The notes beneath the pieces were generated by a model. That model did not search any database. It was given only the letters and a program-made list of their open reading frames with translations, and had not been told where the DNA came from. From contig NZ_JABKKG010000005.1 in NCBI RefSeq assembly GCF_013166595.1, positions 188,083 through 252,082 of the forward strand: a DNA stretch of 64,000 nucleotides. The letters are read 5' to 3'. Shown here piece by piece: positions 16,321 through 25,433 of this stretch. Numbering within the stretch: the first letter of the stretch is position 1; each line of letters opens with the position of its first letter. The translations under genes and the position numbers were made by a program. Origin of the DNA: Palleniella intestinalis. GTDB taxonomy: Bacteria > Bacteroidota > Bacteroidia > Bacteroidales > Bacteroidaceae.

Positions 16321-18396
16321 CTACACAAATTTATATGCAAACACAGTCTTCACATATTCTATGAAATGAGATAAAAGGAGACCTCTCATTTTATGAAAGG
16401 TCTCTTTTTGCATGGCCAATCGCATACCGGCACGGCACTCGAGAGCCTTGTCAATGGCAGAGTGTATCTCATCAGCGCGGTAACCGGTGCATTTATAGAC
16501 ATAGCGTCCGGTCTTGTCGATGACGAGATAGGACGGCCAGCCGGTGAAACCGAACTTTGCAAACAGTTCATGCGACTGCTTCGGAGTCATGCGGTAGTGG
16601 TCGCCGTCCATGCCGCTCGCCATGTTGCGCCAAGTGTCTTCGGGCGATTTGTCGTCCGTCAGGTAAATGAATTTCACGCCTTTATCCTTGTATTTCGCCT
16701 TCATTCCGCTGCTGTCAAACTGCTTTATGGCATGGCGGCATGGACCGCACCATGTGCCCCAGAAATCTACCATAATGACTTTTCCCTCGTATGCCTTGCA
16801 GATGTCGGCGAGGAAGTGCTCGCCGTCGGTTGATGGCGTCTCGTAGATAGTGAAGTTGTTTTCCTTCTTGCGTTCCTCCAATGTTTGGCGGAGCTTCTCG
16901 TTCTTCTCCGTATAATATTCGCGTATCACTGGATTGCTGAGTTTCGCCAGCATCTCATCGGTCAGAGGAGTGTCGGTCTCCAGCACACGGCTTGCCTCGG
17001 CTGCTTCTATGCCGTCGAACAGCGCGCCTTTATCTGTGCCTAAATGTGTTGTGCGATATTCATTCGCATACTGTTTTATTTGAGCTTTAAGAGCCTCAAT
17101 TTCTTCGGAGGCAATAGTCTCGCCGACCTTTTGCTTCTCATTTATCGGCTCTGACAACTTTTTCATTCTTTCCACAAATAACGAATCGGAGAAATGAGCA
17201 AACTCAAAAGAGTTTATCACACTGTCGAACTCTCCGCTATATGCCATCATCATGTTGTTGGTGTCCAGTTCCTTGTGCATCAGGATATTCTCGTTGCCCA
17301 TCCTTGCACCCTGTCCGATATATGAGGCAGGATATTGTACGTTTTGTATGACAACAGCACGTTCATGCAGCCTCATCACCTGCTTGGCACGCTCGCCAAT
17401 GCGCAATGTGTCTATGGCTTTCATTTTCTTGTCCGTCCATTCTTTCCGCTGCTTCAGGAACTCCTCCACACTGATTGTCTGCCCTTTCTTAGGCAGTGGC
17501 ATACGGTTCCACATCACCATACGCGCCTCCGGGGTAGTGATTCCATTGTTGACATCCGCCAGCGGACCTTGACAGTGCAGACTGTTAAGGTCCGGCACGG
17601 CGGTACGGTTTCTCACATTCACATACCGGCTTCCGTCCATACGATGAGCGTTTTCCGTCAGGTCAAGTGTCACACGGCAGGTGTCGCCCTCCGTCAAGAC
17701 AAGCATGCCGTACCAGTTGCCTATGTACGCATAAACACTTTGGTGGGTGGCGTACATAGGCACATCAACGCAGAATGAGCCGTCGGGCGCGATGTCGATG
17801 TAAAACTCCCTTGCACTCCAGTCTATGGCAGAACGCAAGAAGCCTTTAATCTCCATGTTCATTTCCGGACGGTAGCCTACGATGCGTCCCGCCAATGTAC
17901 CTTTTCCGTTACGCCATTCGGGCATTGCGAGCGGCTCTTTGCTCTCGGTTATATCGTTATATTCTGTGATTTTCCCTTTCTTCCTCTTGCCGGTAGATAT
18001 GCCCCAAATCTGGAAATCCCCTTTCGCTGTACCTTCAAGGAAATCAAACTCGCTCACTTTAGGGTCGATCGGCTCAAACACAAGTGCAAACTTCCTTGTG
18101 CCTGTCGAATCGACTTTCTCTCGCGCATCCGGTCTCAGGTTCTGCGTTCCTTTCAGCACATATTTCTTTCCGCCAGCCTGCAGCCAGCTCCCTTTGGCTA
18201 TTATGAACCACCAACCCGGATTTGAATAGTATGTGCAGCGCATCACAGTGGCAGTGTCGCTCAGTTCCAGTTGGTCAATCTGCAGCTGCGGAGTTGTTGA
18301 CACATCATACCATGGGTTCTTCACCACTTTCGCTTTTGCACTTAGCTGTGTCGTCACAGCTATCATTGCGATTAACAACAATAAGATTTTTCTCAT
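16321..18396 (-). CDS. Exported protein with C-terminal TlpA/AhpC-type thioredoxin domain
   Basis: 691 aa from the ATG at 18396, where MRKILLLLIAMIAVTTQLSAKA forms a signal peptide; the frame is open further upstream to 18477 but without a plausible N-terminus. The N-terminal half has beta-rich DUF4369-like character (GRIVGYRPEMNMEIKGF). A long helical middle region follows. The thioredoxin domain, from about residue 535, carries WGTWCGPCRHAI. Proteins of this plan are periplasmic or surface thiol-disulfide oxidoreductases common in Bacteroidota. The C-terminus (LLSHFIEYVKTVFAYKFV) runs past the expected domain end. Confidence 0.75.
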   Translation of the reverse strand: MRKILLLLIAMIAVTTQLSAKAKVVKNPWYDVSTTPQLQIDQLELSDTATVMRCTYYSNPGWWFIIAKGSWLQAGGKKYVLKGTQNLRPDAREKVDSTGTRKFALVFEPIDPKVSEFDFLEGTAKGDFQIWGISTGKRKKGKITEYNDITESKEPLAMPEWRNGKGTLAGRIVGYRPEMNMEIKGFLRSAIDWSAREFYIDIAPDGSFCVDVPMYATHQSVYAYIGNWYGMLVLTEGDTCRVTLDLTENAHRMDGSRYVNVRNRTAVPDLNSLHCQGPLADVNNGITTPEARMVMWNRMPLPKKGQTISVEEFLKQRKEWTDKKMKAIDTLRIGERAKQVMRLHERAVVIQNVQYPASYIGQGARMGNENILMHKELDTNNMMMAYSGEFDSVINSFEFAHFSDSLFVERMKKLSEPINEKQKVGETIASEEIEALKAQIKQYANEYRTTHLGTDKGALFDGIEAAEASRVLETDTPLTDEMLAKLSNPVIREYYTEKNEKLRQTLEERKKENNFTIYETPSTDGEHFLADICKAYEGKVIMVDFWGTWCGPCRHAIKQFDSSGMKAKYKDKGVKFIYLTDDKSPEDTWRNMASGMDGDHYRMTPKQSHELFAKFGFTGWPSYLVIDKTGRYVYKCTGYRADEIHSAIDKALECRAGMRLAMQKETFHKMRGLLLSHFIEYVKTVFAYKFV

Positions 18397-18480
18397 AAGA
18401 TAGTAATATGTTAGTTTTGCACTGTAAAAAGAGACACCTAAAGCTCTTTTTACAGTAAATGTTTTCTGTGGTGGCATATT

Positions 18481-19023
18481 TCACATTGTCTCTTTTTCCC
18501 TAAGCAATCCACGCACCTCCATAAGTGCGAACCCAAGGAGGTTTTCCCCTTTCCACAGCTTAGGGGCGCAGGCATCAGGATTATTGGCATCAAGACCGAT
18601 GCCCCAAATCTTATCGTAAGGGCTTGCCTCAACGAGGACTTTGTCACCGGTGGAGAGGAGAAAGTCGCGGAGTTCCGGATTTTGTCCAAACTTATGGAGG
18701 TTGCCATTCACAACAACTTGTGACTTTTCCATGTCCCAAAGACGGGCATCGAAATCCTTGACCACACGCCCAAGTTTCTTTATTTCCCGTGGGTCGTCAG
18801 TGGCAAGAATCTGCTCACGAACCTCATTGTCACCCATAAGGCGCGCCTTTTCCGCCATCATATACTGCTCTGTGGATGAGTACATCTGACCGTCAACCCC
18901 AAACTTGCATGGATACCACTGGCTGAAACATGCCTTTGTCACCACGTTAGGAGCGGAGCGATGTCCCCAGAAGAAGATGTATTCATGAGGACTGGAACAG
19001 GAAATGAGGTCTTCTTTTGTCAT
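18481..19023 (-). CDS. NADAR-family protein (YbiA-like)
   Basis: 180 aa, cytoplasmic. It matches the NADAR (DUF1768) pattern along its length: FFWGH near the start, CFSQWYPCKF, then YSSTEQYMMAEKARLMGD, GRVVKDFDARLWD, LLSTGDKVLVEASPYDKIWGIGL and WKGENLLGFALMEVR. Members hydrolyse N-glycosidic bonds in ADP-ribose-related or early riboflavin intermediates. Some are in phage-defence loci, but nothing here suggests that. It has a textbook Bacteroidota promoter (19063-19093) and is probably monocistronic. Confidence 0.88.
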   Translation of the reverse strand: MTKEDLISCSSPHEYIFFWGHRSAPNVVTKACFSQWYPCKFGVDGQMYSSTEQYMMAEKARLMGDNEVREQILATDDPREIKKLGRVVKDFDARLWDMEKSQVVVNGNLHKFGQNPELRDFLLSTGDKVLVEASPYDKIWGIGLDANNPDACAPKLWKGENLLGFALMEVRGLLREKETM

Positions 19024-19062
19024 AATGTTACTTTATTAATTTGATTCATTGTGATTATGACG

Positions 19063-19093
19063 CAAAAATACTGTATTTTCCTGACATATCAAA
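19063..19093 (-). promoter_or_regulatory. Bacteroidota promoter of the NADAR gene
   Basis: On the minus strand: TTTG (19090-19093), 19 bases, TATTTTTG (19063-19070). This is an exact TTTG-N19-TAnnTTTG match about 40 bp ahead of the start codon. Confidence 0.8.
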
Positions 19094-19193
19094 ATTTTAT
19101 CAAAGAAACATGACATATTATGCAAAAAGTCTATAATAATATTCCTTCACCAGCTGCGCCGAAGGTACTACCGCTCGGAAAACACAAATAAAA

Positions 19194-19225
19194 TTTGGTT
19201 TTCTCTCGACTTATTCGTACCTTTG
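19194..19225 (+). promoter_or_regulatory. Bacteroidota promoter of the SDR gene
   Basis: TTTG (19194-19197), 20 bases, TACCTTTG (19218-19225), 26 bp ahead of the ATG at 19252. Its position also argues against starting translation at 19195. Confidence 0.8.
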
Positions 19226-19251
19226 TCCAAAGTTATGAAAATATCCGGGAC

Positions 19252-19998
19252 ATGAACATAAAAACAAACAAGAAGGCTGTAATCATTGGAGCGACCTCCG
19301 GCATAGGTATGGAGGTGGCAAAACTATTGGCACAACAAGGTTGGGAAATAGGCGTTGCCGGACGACGCATAGAGCGGTTACGGCAGTTGCAACAGGAGAG
19401 TCCTCGGATTATGGCGATAAAGGAAATCGACATCACTGATGAGGATGCACCAAAGTTGCTGGAGGAACTTATCGCTGAATTGGGAGGCATGAACCTTTAT
19501 TTCCACAGTTCGGGCATAGGATACCAAAATGTCGCACTTGATGCTGACAAAGAAATGGCAATCGTTGCCACGAATGGCATGGGATTCACACGTATGGCGA
19601 CGGCGGCTTTCAACTATTTTGCCGCTCATCCTGAACGCAAAGGGCATATCGCTGTGATAAGCAGCATAGCAGGAACAAAAGGGCTTGGCGCATCCCCTGC
19701 CTATTCCTCAACAAAGCGTTTCCAAAGCCATTACATGGAATGTCTTGGGCAACTGGCGCATATCCGTGGGCTTGACATTGCATTCACCGACATTCGTCCG
19801 GGCTTTGTCACCACAGAACTGATAGAAGGCTGCAATTATCCTATGCTGATGGATGCTACGAAGGTGGCACGCAAGATTGTCTCCGCCATAAGCAAGAAGA
19901 AGCACAGCATAGTCATTGATTGGCGCTACCGTATCCTTGTCTTCCTTTGGCAGCTTGTCCCCGGGTGGCTGTGGAGGCGATTGAAGATAAAGAGCTGA
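19252..19998 (+). CDS. Short-chain dehydrogenase/reductase
   Basis: 248 aa from the ATG at 19252. The Rossmann motif is GATSGIG, followed by an NADP-type GRRIERL. The substrate-side motifs are ISSIAGTKG and YSSTK with catalytic Tyr and Lys, and DIRPGFV follows. The C-terminus has a hydrophobic, possibly membrane-associated stretch (YRILVFLWQLVPGWLWRRLK), seen in lipid- or sterol-type SDRs. No neighbour indicates its substrate. Confidence 0.88.
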   Translation: MNIKTNKKAVIIGATSGIGMEVAKLLAQQGWEIGVAGRRIERLRQLQQESPRIMAIKEIDITDEDAPKLLEELIAELGGMNLYFHSSGIGYQNVALDADKEMAIVATNGMGFTRMATAAFNYFAAHPERKGHIAVISSIAGTKGLGASPAYSSTKRFQSHYMECLGQLAHIRGLDIAFTDIRPGFVTTELIEGCNYPMLMDATKVARKIVSAISKKKHSIVIDWRYRILVFLWQLVPGWLWRRLKIKS

Positions 19999-20030
19999 CG
20001 CTGCATTTATAAAAAAATGTCCGCAATTTC

Positions 20031-20061
20031 TTTGTACAATGAAATAAAAAGGCTATCTTTG
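20031..20061 (+). promoter_or_regulatory. Bacteroidota promoter of the Rpn gene (first of repeated -7 boxes)
   Basis: TTTG (20031-20034), 19 bases, TATCTTTG (20054-20061). The -7 box is repeated at 20120 and 20186 by the tandem duplication described next, but those copies lack a good TTTG box. Confidence 0.75.
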
Positions 20062-20213
20062 CATAAGATAAGCTGCACCTCAGCAATAAAAGCAAGCTCT
20101 TGCTGCATTCGGTTGGCATTATCTTTGCATAAGATAAGCTGCACCTCAGCAATAAAAGCAAGCTCTTGCTGCATTCGGTTGGCATTATCTTTGCATAAGA
20201 TAAGCTGCACTTC
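20054..20213 (+). repeat. 66-bp tandem repeat in the leader of the Rpn gene
   Basis: Identical units start at 20054 and 20120, and a partial third at 20186. Each contains TTATCTTtgcatAAGATAA-type symmetry, AGCAAGCTCTTGCT (14-bp palindrome) and the -7 box TATCTTTG. Copy number may vary, changing leader length and the number of -7 boxes. Confidence 0.85.
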
Positions 20214-20266
20214 GGCAAACTATATTGCTTTATCCTTTTACAAAAAAATATAATTCTTAGACGCTT

Positions 20267-21256
20267 ATGGCACCATTCGTTGAAGAGGCAAAATACATTA
20301 ATCCGTATACTGATTTCGGTTTTAAATTGCTGTTTGGCACAGAATGCAACAAGGAATTTCTCATAGAATTCCTTAACGCACTGCTGCCTATGGAGCAGAA
20401 AATACAAGACATCACATATCTCAATCCCGAACAACTTGGCGACACAGCAGCGGAAAGAAAATCTGTTTTCGATGTTTACTGTCATTGCGATGACGGAAGC
20501 TATGTTATTGTGGAGATGCAAAGAGCGCCACAAGCGTTCTTCAAGGACAGATGTGTCTACTACTCATCCTTCCCTATACGCCATCAAGGAAAGAAAAGTC
20601 AGTGGGACTATAAACTGTCCGCCGTCTATACTGTCGGTGTACTTGACTTTAAGTTTGATGACGATGAGGAATACTATCACCATGAGGTGCAACTGGTTGA
20701 CAAGGCTACAGGCGAGGTGTTCTATGACAAACTGACATATGTCTTCCTTGAAATGCCTAAGTTCAAAAAGGACATCAACGACTGTGAGACTATCATGGAC
20801 AAGTGGCTTTTTGTCCTGAAGAACATGGCACGCCTGCTTGACCGTCCTATAGAATTGCAGGAGCGTGTCTTTGAGCGTCTCTTCCGCACGGCAGAGATTG
20901 CCAAGATGTCACGCGAAGAACTTTTCAGTTACGAAGAGAGTTTGAAGAACTATCGTGATTGGAGAAGCACTCTTGACAAAGCCGCGGATGAAGGGCACTC
21001 CATAGGACTTGCCATCGGACTTGAGAAGGGATTTGAAAAAGGAAGAGCGGAAGGACTTGAGAAAGGACGTGAAGAAGGTAGAGCGGAAGGAAGAGCGGAA
21101 GGAAGAGCGGAAGGAAGAGCGGAAGGAAGAGCGGAAGGAAGAGCAGAAGGAGTGCGCGCCACTGCCATTCAAATGCTGTCATTGGGTCTTGACCATGAAA
21201 CAATATCAAAAGTATCAGGACTAACAATTGAAGAAATAAAAACATTAGACAAATAA
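20267..21256 (+). CDS. Rpn-family PD-(D/E)XK recombination-promoting nuclease
   Basis: 329 aa. The N-terminus YINPYTDFGFKLLFGTE is the hallmark start of the Rpn/PD-(D/E)XK transposase-like family. The catalytic strand pair is FDVYCHCDDGSYVIVEMQ (D, then E-x-Q). The family has non-specific DNA endonuclease activity and promotes recombination in E. coli; recent work links some members to phage defence. Towards the C-terminus an EKG-rich stretch leads into six perfect GRAE tetrapeptides (DNA at 21077-21148), then a short helical tail. The upstream DNA is tandemly repeated too. Confidence 0.88.
   Translation: MAPFVEEAKYINPYTDFGFKLLFGTECNKEFLIEFLNALLPMEQKIQDITYLNPEQLGDTAAERKSVFDVYCHCDDGSYVIVEMQRAPQAFFKDRCVYYSSFPIRHQGKKSQWDYKLSAVYTVGVLDFKFDDDEEYYHHEVQLVDKATGEVFYDKLTYVFLEMPKFKKDINDCETIMDKWLFVLKNMARLLDRPIELQERVFERLFRTAEIAKMSREELFSYEESLKNYRDWRSTLDKAADEGHSIGLAIGLEKGFEKGRAEGLEKGREEGRAEGRAEGRAEGRAEGRAEGRAEGVRATAIQMLSLGLDHETISKVSGLTIEEIKTLDK
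21077..21148 (+). repeat. 12-bp in-frame minisatellite (GRAE x6) in the Rpn gene
   Basis: Six 12-bp units of GGAAGAGCGGAA (first GGTAGAGCGGAA, last GGAAGAGCAGAA) encode GRAE repeats. Gain or loss of units keeps frame, so the array would vary linker length rather than switch the gene off. Confidence 0.9.
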
Positions 21257-21280
21257 ACAACAATTATACAAGCTTACAAC

Positions 21281-21323
21281 AAAGGGTAATTATTGGAGGC
21301 AGAATCTCTGATAATTATCCTTT
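21281..21323 (+). terminator. Stem-loop between the Rpn and serB genes
   Basis: AAAGGGTAATTAT and ATAATTATCCTTT pair almost perfectly around a 17-base loop, 17 bp ahead of serB. It could end the Rpn transcript or act in the serB leader. A T-run is lacking. Confidence 0.4.
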
Positions 21324-21339
21324 ACACATCATCTAACCT

Positions 21340-22572
21340 ATGGAACAGAAAATAAACCAAGAAGAACAGATACTCATAAGAATCACAGGTCAGGACCGTC
21401 CGGGACTCACTGCGTCGGTCATGGGAATATTGGCGAAGTATGGTGCACAAATCCTTGACATCGGACAGGCTGACATCCACAGCACACTGTCACTGGGCAT
21501 CCTCATCAGGACTGACGAGACACTTTCCGGACAGGTGATGAAGGAACTGCTCTTCAAGGCAACAGAACTGAACGTGAACATCAGATTCTCACCTGTGACT
21601 GATGAAGAGTATGAGGATTGGGTAGGCAGACAGGGAAAGAACCGATACATCCTCACACTTGTCGGCAGGCAACTAACCGCACGACAGATTGAAGCTGCTG
21701 CAAAAGTAATTGCCGGACAGGGGCTTAACATCGACTCCATACTGCGCCTTTCAGGACGTGTAAGCATGAAAACTCCATGCAAGAACTCTCGCGCCTGCAT
21801 AGAGTTCTCGCTCCGTGGCACTCCGAAAGACCGTTCTGCCATGCAAGGCGAACTGATGCAGCTCTCGGCAGACATGGAGATAGACTTCTCCTTCCAGCAT
21901 GATGACATGTACCGCCGAATGCGCCGACTGATATGCTTCGACATGGACTCCACTCTCATACAGACGGAGTGCATCGACGAACTTGCTGCGCGTGCAGGCG
22001 TTGGCGACAAAGTGAAGGAAATCACCGAGCGTGCCATGCGTGGCGAAATAGACTTCAAAGAGAGTTTCACAGAGCGTGTGGCTCTGCTCAAAGGTCTTGA
22101 CGCTTCAGTAATGCAGGATATTGCCGACAACCTCCCTATTACAGAAGGTGTGGACCGTCTGATGTCTGTCCTGAAGCGTTGTGGATACAAGATTGCCATA
22201 CTTAGCGGAGGATTCACATTCTTCGGGGAGCATCTGCAAAGACGCTACGGCATCGATTATGTCTATGCCAACGAACTTGAAATCGGCAGTGACGGAAAAC
22301 TCACAGGCCGTTATGTCGGTGAGATTGTCGACGGTCATCGCAAAGCAGAGCTTCTGCGCCTTATAGCACAAGTGGAAAAGGTGAACATCGCACAGAGTAT
22401 TGCAGTCGGCGACGGAGCCAACGACCTCCCGATGCTTAGTGAGGCCGGCCTCGGCATTGCTTTCCATGCCAAGCCGCGTGTTGTGGCAAACGCAAAACAG
22501 AGCATCAACACCATAGGCATTGATGGCGTGCTCTATTTCCTTGGATTCAAGGACAGTTATCTGGGAGAATAA
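21340..22572 (+). CDS. serB: Phosphoserine phosphatase with tandem ACT domains
   Basis: 410 aa. Two ACT-like domains occupy about 1-90 and 100-185 (RITGQDRPGLTASVMGIL at 14-31). The HAD phosphatase domain follows, with motif I DMDST (201-205), the cap residues QTECIDELA, motif II LSGG and motif IV GDGANDLPML. It removes phosphate from phosphoserine in the last step of serine synthesis. The ACT domains suggest feedback by amino acids. It is followed by two stem-loops and faces a convergent gene cluster. Confidence 0.95.
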   Translation: MEQKINQEEQILIRITGQDRPGLTASVMGILAKYGAQILDIGQADIHSTLSLGILIRTDETLSGQVMKELLFKATELNVNIRFSPVTDEEYEDWVGRQGKNRYILTLVGRQLTARQIEAAAKVIAGQGLNIDSILRLSGRVSMKTPCKNSRACIEFSLRGTPKDRSAMQGELMQLSADMEIDFSFQHDDMYRRMRRLICFDMDSTLIQTECIDELAARAGVGDKVKEITERAMRGEIDFKESFTERVALLKGLDASVMQDIADNLPITEGVDRLMSVLKRCGYKIAILSGGFTFFGEHLQRRYGIDYVYANELEIGSDGKLTGRYVGEIVDGHRKAELLRLIAQVEKVNIAQSIAVGDGANDLPMLSEAGLGIAFHAKPRVVANAKQSINTIGIDGVLYFLGFKDSYLGE

Positions 22573-22573
22573 T

Positions 22574-22600
22574 AATTGTTGCCGGAAACAGGCAACAATT
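22574..22600 (+). terminator. Stem-loop directly after serB
   Basis: AATTGTTGCC and GGCAACAATT form a perfect 10-bp stem with loop GGAAACA, beginning two bases after the serB stop codon. Confidence 0.55.
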
Positions 22601-22637
22601 CCGGAAAACTCTCAACAACCCAATTTATTATAATATG

Positions 22638-22682
22638 AATCAGGGTGTGCCGTGATTATTTCATCAACGACACACCCTGATT
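22638..22682. terminator. Bidirectional terminator between serB and the Omp28 gene
   Basis: ATCAGGGTGTG and CACACCCTGAT form an 11-bp stem with a 21-base loop, followed by TTTTATTTATT on the plus strand and preceded by AT-rich DNA on the other. It sits between convergent genes. Confidence 0.7.
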
Positions 22683-22702
22683 TTATTTATTGCCAATCAC
22701 TA

Positions 22703-24673
22703 TTACTTGACAATCTCCTTGACAATGCTTCCGTCAGAGAGTTTGATAATGTTCAAGCCCTTCTTTGGAGATGTCAGACGGCTACCGTCAGCACTGTAGC
22801 GCGCCACTTCCTTGACATCAGCACTGCTTCCTGCAACATTCTCAATGCCTGTGGTAGTTGCATCCTTAACAGCAGCAGTCTCTGTGTTTGTCACCCACAG
22901 TTTGTCATAGAGGTTCTCATTGGCCGGCTTACGGCTGATGAATGCCACAACGTGCATTTTATCCTTATTCCATGTACTGTTGAGAGTGGCACTGTAAGTG
23001 TTCTCATAATTGCTGCCCCTCATCTTTATTGCATCACCATAAGGATGAGTCAGGACCTTGCGCAGTACGTTGTCATGAGTGAAGTTTGTTATCCACCTGC
23101 CCTGATTGAGCTGCTTGGAAACAAGACCATCCTCTGTAAGATAAACAGTCAGAGCAGCATTGTTGCCAACAAACTGTGCGAATGTTTCAAGAGTTTCTCC
23201 CGATACTGTTATGTCAAGTTTACGTGTTGCCTCATCATACTTTGTGTCAAGCTTGATAGAAGCCAGCGCAGGAATCTCATTTGTGTAGTCAATAATAGAA
23301 CTGAGATATTCCACAGCATAATCGGTATAACTTGGGGCAAAGCCAAGACTTATCGCCAAAGCATCTTCTCCCGGCAGAAGCACACGGTTGAAAGAAGCAC
23401 TTGGGAAACCCATTGTCTGGAATCCGGCAATATAGTCACCTTCCTCTATGGTGTAAATGTCTTTTCCTGACTGCATATCACCATGGACGGAAACCCATGC
23501 TATGTCGTCACGTTTGGTAACAAGCTTCTCAAGAACATTGATACCAAGCGGGCAATATGTGCAATACTGTGATGTGAAGTGCTCCAGAAGCTGCTTTTGG
23601 CGTGGCAGGCTCTCTGCATATACATTGAATGGCACAGCAACTGTATTTCCTGTTGTCACAGCCTCACCATTAATTTCTTTCACATAAAGTGAGACATTAT
23701 GCTCTCCAACTGTTGCGTCAGCAGGTATGTCCAGCATTCCCTCGAAAGCCATAGCGTTGTCTTCAAAAGCCGGATTGGCATTTGGAATTGTCTCAACTTC
23801 CTTGCCGTCAAGAGCAACTCCCAAAGTGAAACTTGCCGGAGTTTCCTTGCCTTCGCTAAATATTGTGGCTGCATAAGAAAGCTGCTTGCCCGGCTTGACA
23901 AACGGTACAGAATACATATTCCCAAGCTGAAGGTCGTGAAGTGGGAAGCCTTCCTCTTTTTCAACGATACACTGCACACTGAGATTACCATAGCTCTCAG
24001 CACCAATGTTATACCAACCTGTTCCCTGCCCCAAGTTGCCATATACGAATGTCGGCCAAGCTGCAGTTCCGGCATTCACGAAAGACAATGGGAAACAGGC
24101 ATCATCGTAATACTGTCCGTCATTGGTGTTGACCTGAGTGTACTCAAATCCGACAACGTATGCCTCCAATCCCTTCGCATCAATGACATAAGGAGTTGTC
24201 AGCTCGACAGTGTTCCAGCCTGCCACAGTATTCTCCACATCCTGAGAAACAAGAGCAGCACCGAAACTACCGTCCGGATAGAACGGATAGATGAACACAC
24301 GTGAAGCACCTACCGGACAGCAAAGACCGAAACGGATGCTCTTAATCGTTGCACCATTAAACTTGCTGCCTTCTGTGATAGGCAGATATGTTGCCGCCAT
24401 CAGTTTACCAGGATACTTTGGAAGTCCTATACCGTTTGTTGCAATGTCATCAGTGGCATAGTTTCCGTATATCATCTCGTTGTCAGCAAGCTGAACCTTT
24501 TTCGGAGCTTTCCTCTTGCCGGGCATCTCCGCCTTTAGCACCCCCGTTTTCTGTCTCTCGACGATTCCGGTTTCAGCCTTCATAGCCTTGAATCCGGAAA
24601 CCTTCTGCGCGCTTACACCGCCTGCAATAAGCAGGACAGCAGCCAATGCGAGTAGAGTTTTTCTCATATTCAT
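22703..24673 (-). CDS. Exported Omp28-type protein with T9SS-like tail
   Basis: 656 aa with signal peptide (MRKTLLALAAVLLIAGGVSAQ; start ATG at 24673 or 24667). The N-terminal half is beta-rich. An Omp28 domain follows, with a thioredoxin-like site in LLEHFTSQYCTYCPLG near residue 370. The C-terminus (YSADGSRLTSPKKGLNII, then VKEIVK) resembles a short type IX secretion signal. It is the last gene of a run of exported proteins, two of which share the Omp28 fold. Omp28 proteins of Porphyromonas are surface proteins; a role in thiol chemistry is inferred from the CxxC motif. Confidence 0.75.
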   Translation of the reverse strand: MNMRKTLLALAAVLLIAGGVSAQKVSGFKAMKAETGIVERQKTGVLKAEMPGKRKAPKKVQLADNEMIYGNYATDDIATNGIGLPKYPGKLMAATYLPITEGSKFNGATIKSIRFGLCCPVGASRVFIYPFYPDGSFGAALVSQDVENTVAGWNTVELTTPYVIDAKGLEAYVVGFEYTQVNTNDGQYYDDACFPLSFVNAGTAAWPTFVYGNLGQGTGWYNIGAESYGNLSVQCIVEKEEGFPLHDLQLGNMYSVPFVKPGKQLSYAATIFSEGKETPASFTLGVALDGKEVETIPNANPAFEDNAMAFEGMLDIPADATVGEHNVSLYVKEINGEAVTTGNTVAVPFNVYAESLPRQKQLLEHFTSQYCTYCPLGINVLEKLVTKRDDIAWVSVHGDMQSGKDIYTIEEGDYIAGFQTMGFPSASFNRVLLPGEDALAISLGFAPSYTDYAVEYLSSIIDYTNEIPALASIKLDTKYDEATRKLDITVSGETLETFAQFVGNNAALTVYLTEDGLVSKQLNQGRWITNFTHDNVLRKVLTHPYGDAIKMRGSNYENTYSATLNSTWNKDKMHVVAFISRKPANENLYDKLWVTNTETAAVKDATTTGIENVAGSSADVKEVARYSADGSRLTSPKKGLNIIKLSDGSIVKEIVK

Positions 24674-24717
24674 TTCCTTTCTTTTATAATTAATTGATTA
24701 GTATATATATGCTGCAC

Positions 24718-25422
24718 TTATTTCACAACCTTTTTCATGCCGACACGCTTGCCGTCCTTCACAGCCTCCAGCAAGTATGTTCCTGAAGCAAGCCCCTGCA
24801 CAACGGTATTGTCAGCACCCTTGACAACAGTCTTTCCTGTGATGTCGTATACATTGAAAGAAGCTGTTCCGTCAGCTGTAACACCGCTGATAGCAGTCTT
24901 GTCGCCATAGATACAGTTAACTGTCACCTCCGGGCCATAAGCCTTGAAAGCATACTTGAAGTTAGGGAACTTGCCGCTTCTTGTCATGACTTTGAGCTTA
25001 ACAGCGATGGTAGCAGTACCGTACTGTCCCTCTCCTGCCGGAATCCACTCTGTCGCGAGGTCTTTTTTAGCATTTGCCGCAATATTACCGTTTCCGGTTG
25101 TAAATGATCCTGTCACACCGGAGATGCACTCCTGTGGGAAGCAAACCTGAAAACTGCCGTTTGGAAGGCTCTTTACAGATACTTCCGCAGCCAAATAAGC
25201 CTCAGCATTGGTTGTGTTCTCCACCGACAGGCCTGTAGAAATAAAGAACCCTTCACCAAATGGGTCTTCTGTGATTTCGGAAACATTGATTGTGCTTCCA
25301 TTGGCAACCGGATTTCCGTTTGCATCCACAAAGCGGAAAGTGTTGTCAATCTCTTGTGCCTGCATGCCTGCTGCCATGACAGACAAGAGCACTGTAACAA
25401 CGAATTTCAATTTCTTTCTCAT
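24718..25422 (-). CDS. Small exported protein with T9SS-like C-terminal domain
   Basis: 234 aa. The signal peptide is MRKKLKFVVTVLLSVMAAGMQAQ. The middle (about 25-150) looks like a single beta-sandwich domain with two cysteines (QVCFPQEC). The tail FNVYDITGKTVVKG, then LASGTYLLEAVKDGKRVGMKKVVK (split here), fits a type A T9SS sorting domain. No catalytic motif is recognised. It lies 11 bp after the Omp28-like lipoprotein gene, so it is in the same transcript and possibly binds or stabilises its neighbours on the surface. Confidence 0.65.
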   Translation of the reverse strand: MRKKLKFVVTVLLSVMAAGMQAQEIDNTFRFVDANGNPVANGSTINVSEITEDPFGEGFFISTGLSVENTTNAEAYLAAEVSVKSLPNGSFQVCFPQECISGVTGSFTTGNGNIAANAKKDLATEWIPAGEGQYGTATIAVKLKVMTRSGKFPNFKYAFKAYGPEVTVNCIYGDKTAISGVTADGTASFNVYDITGKTVVKGADNTVVQGLASGTYLLEAVKDGKRVGMKKVVK

Positions 25423-25433
25423 TATTGTTTTGA

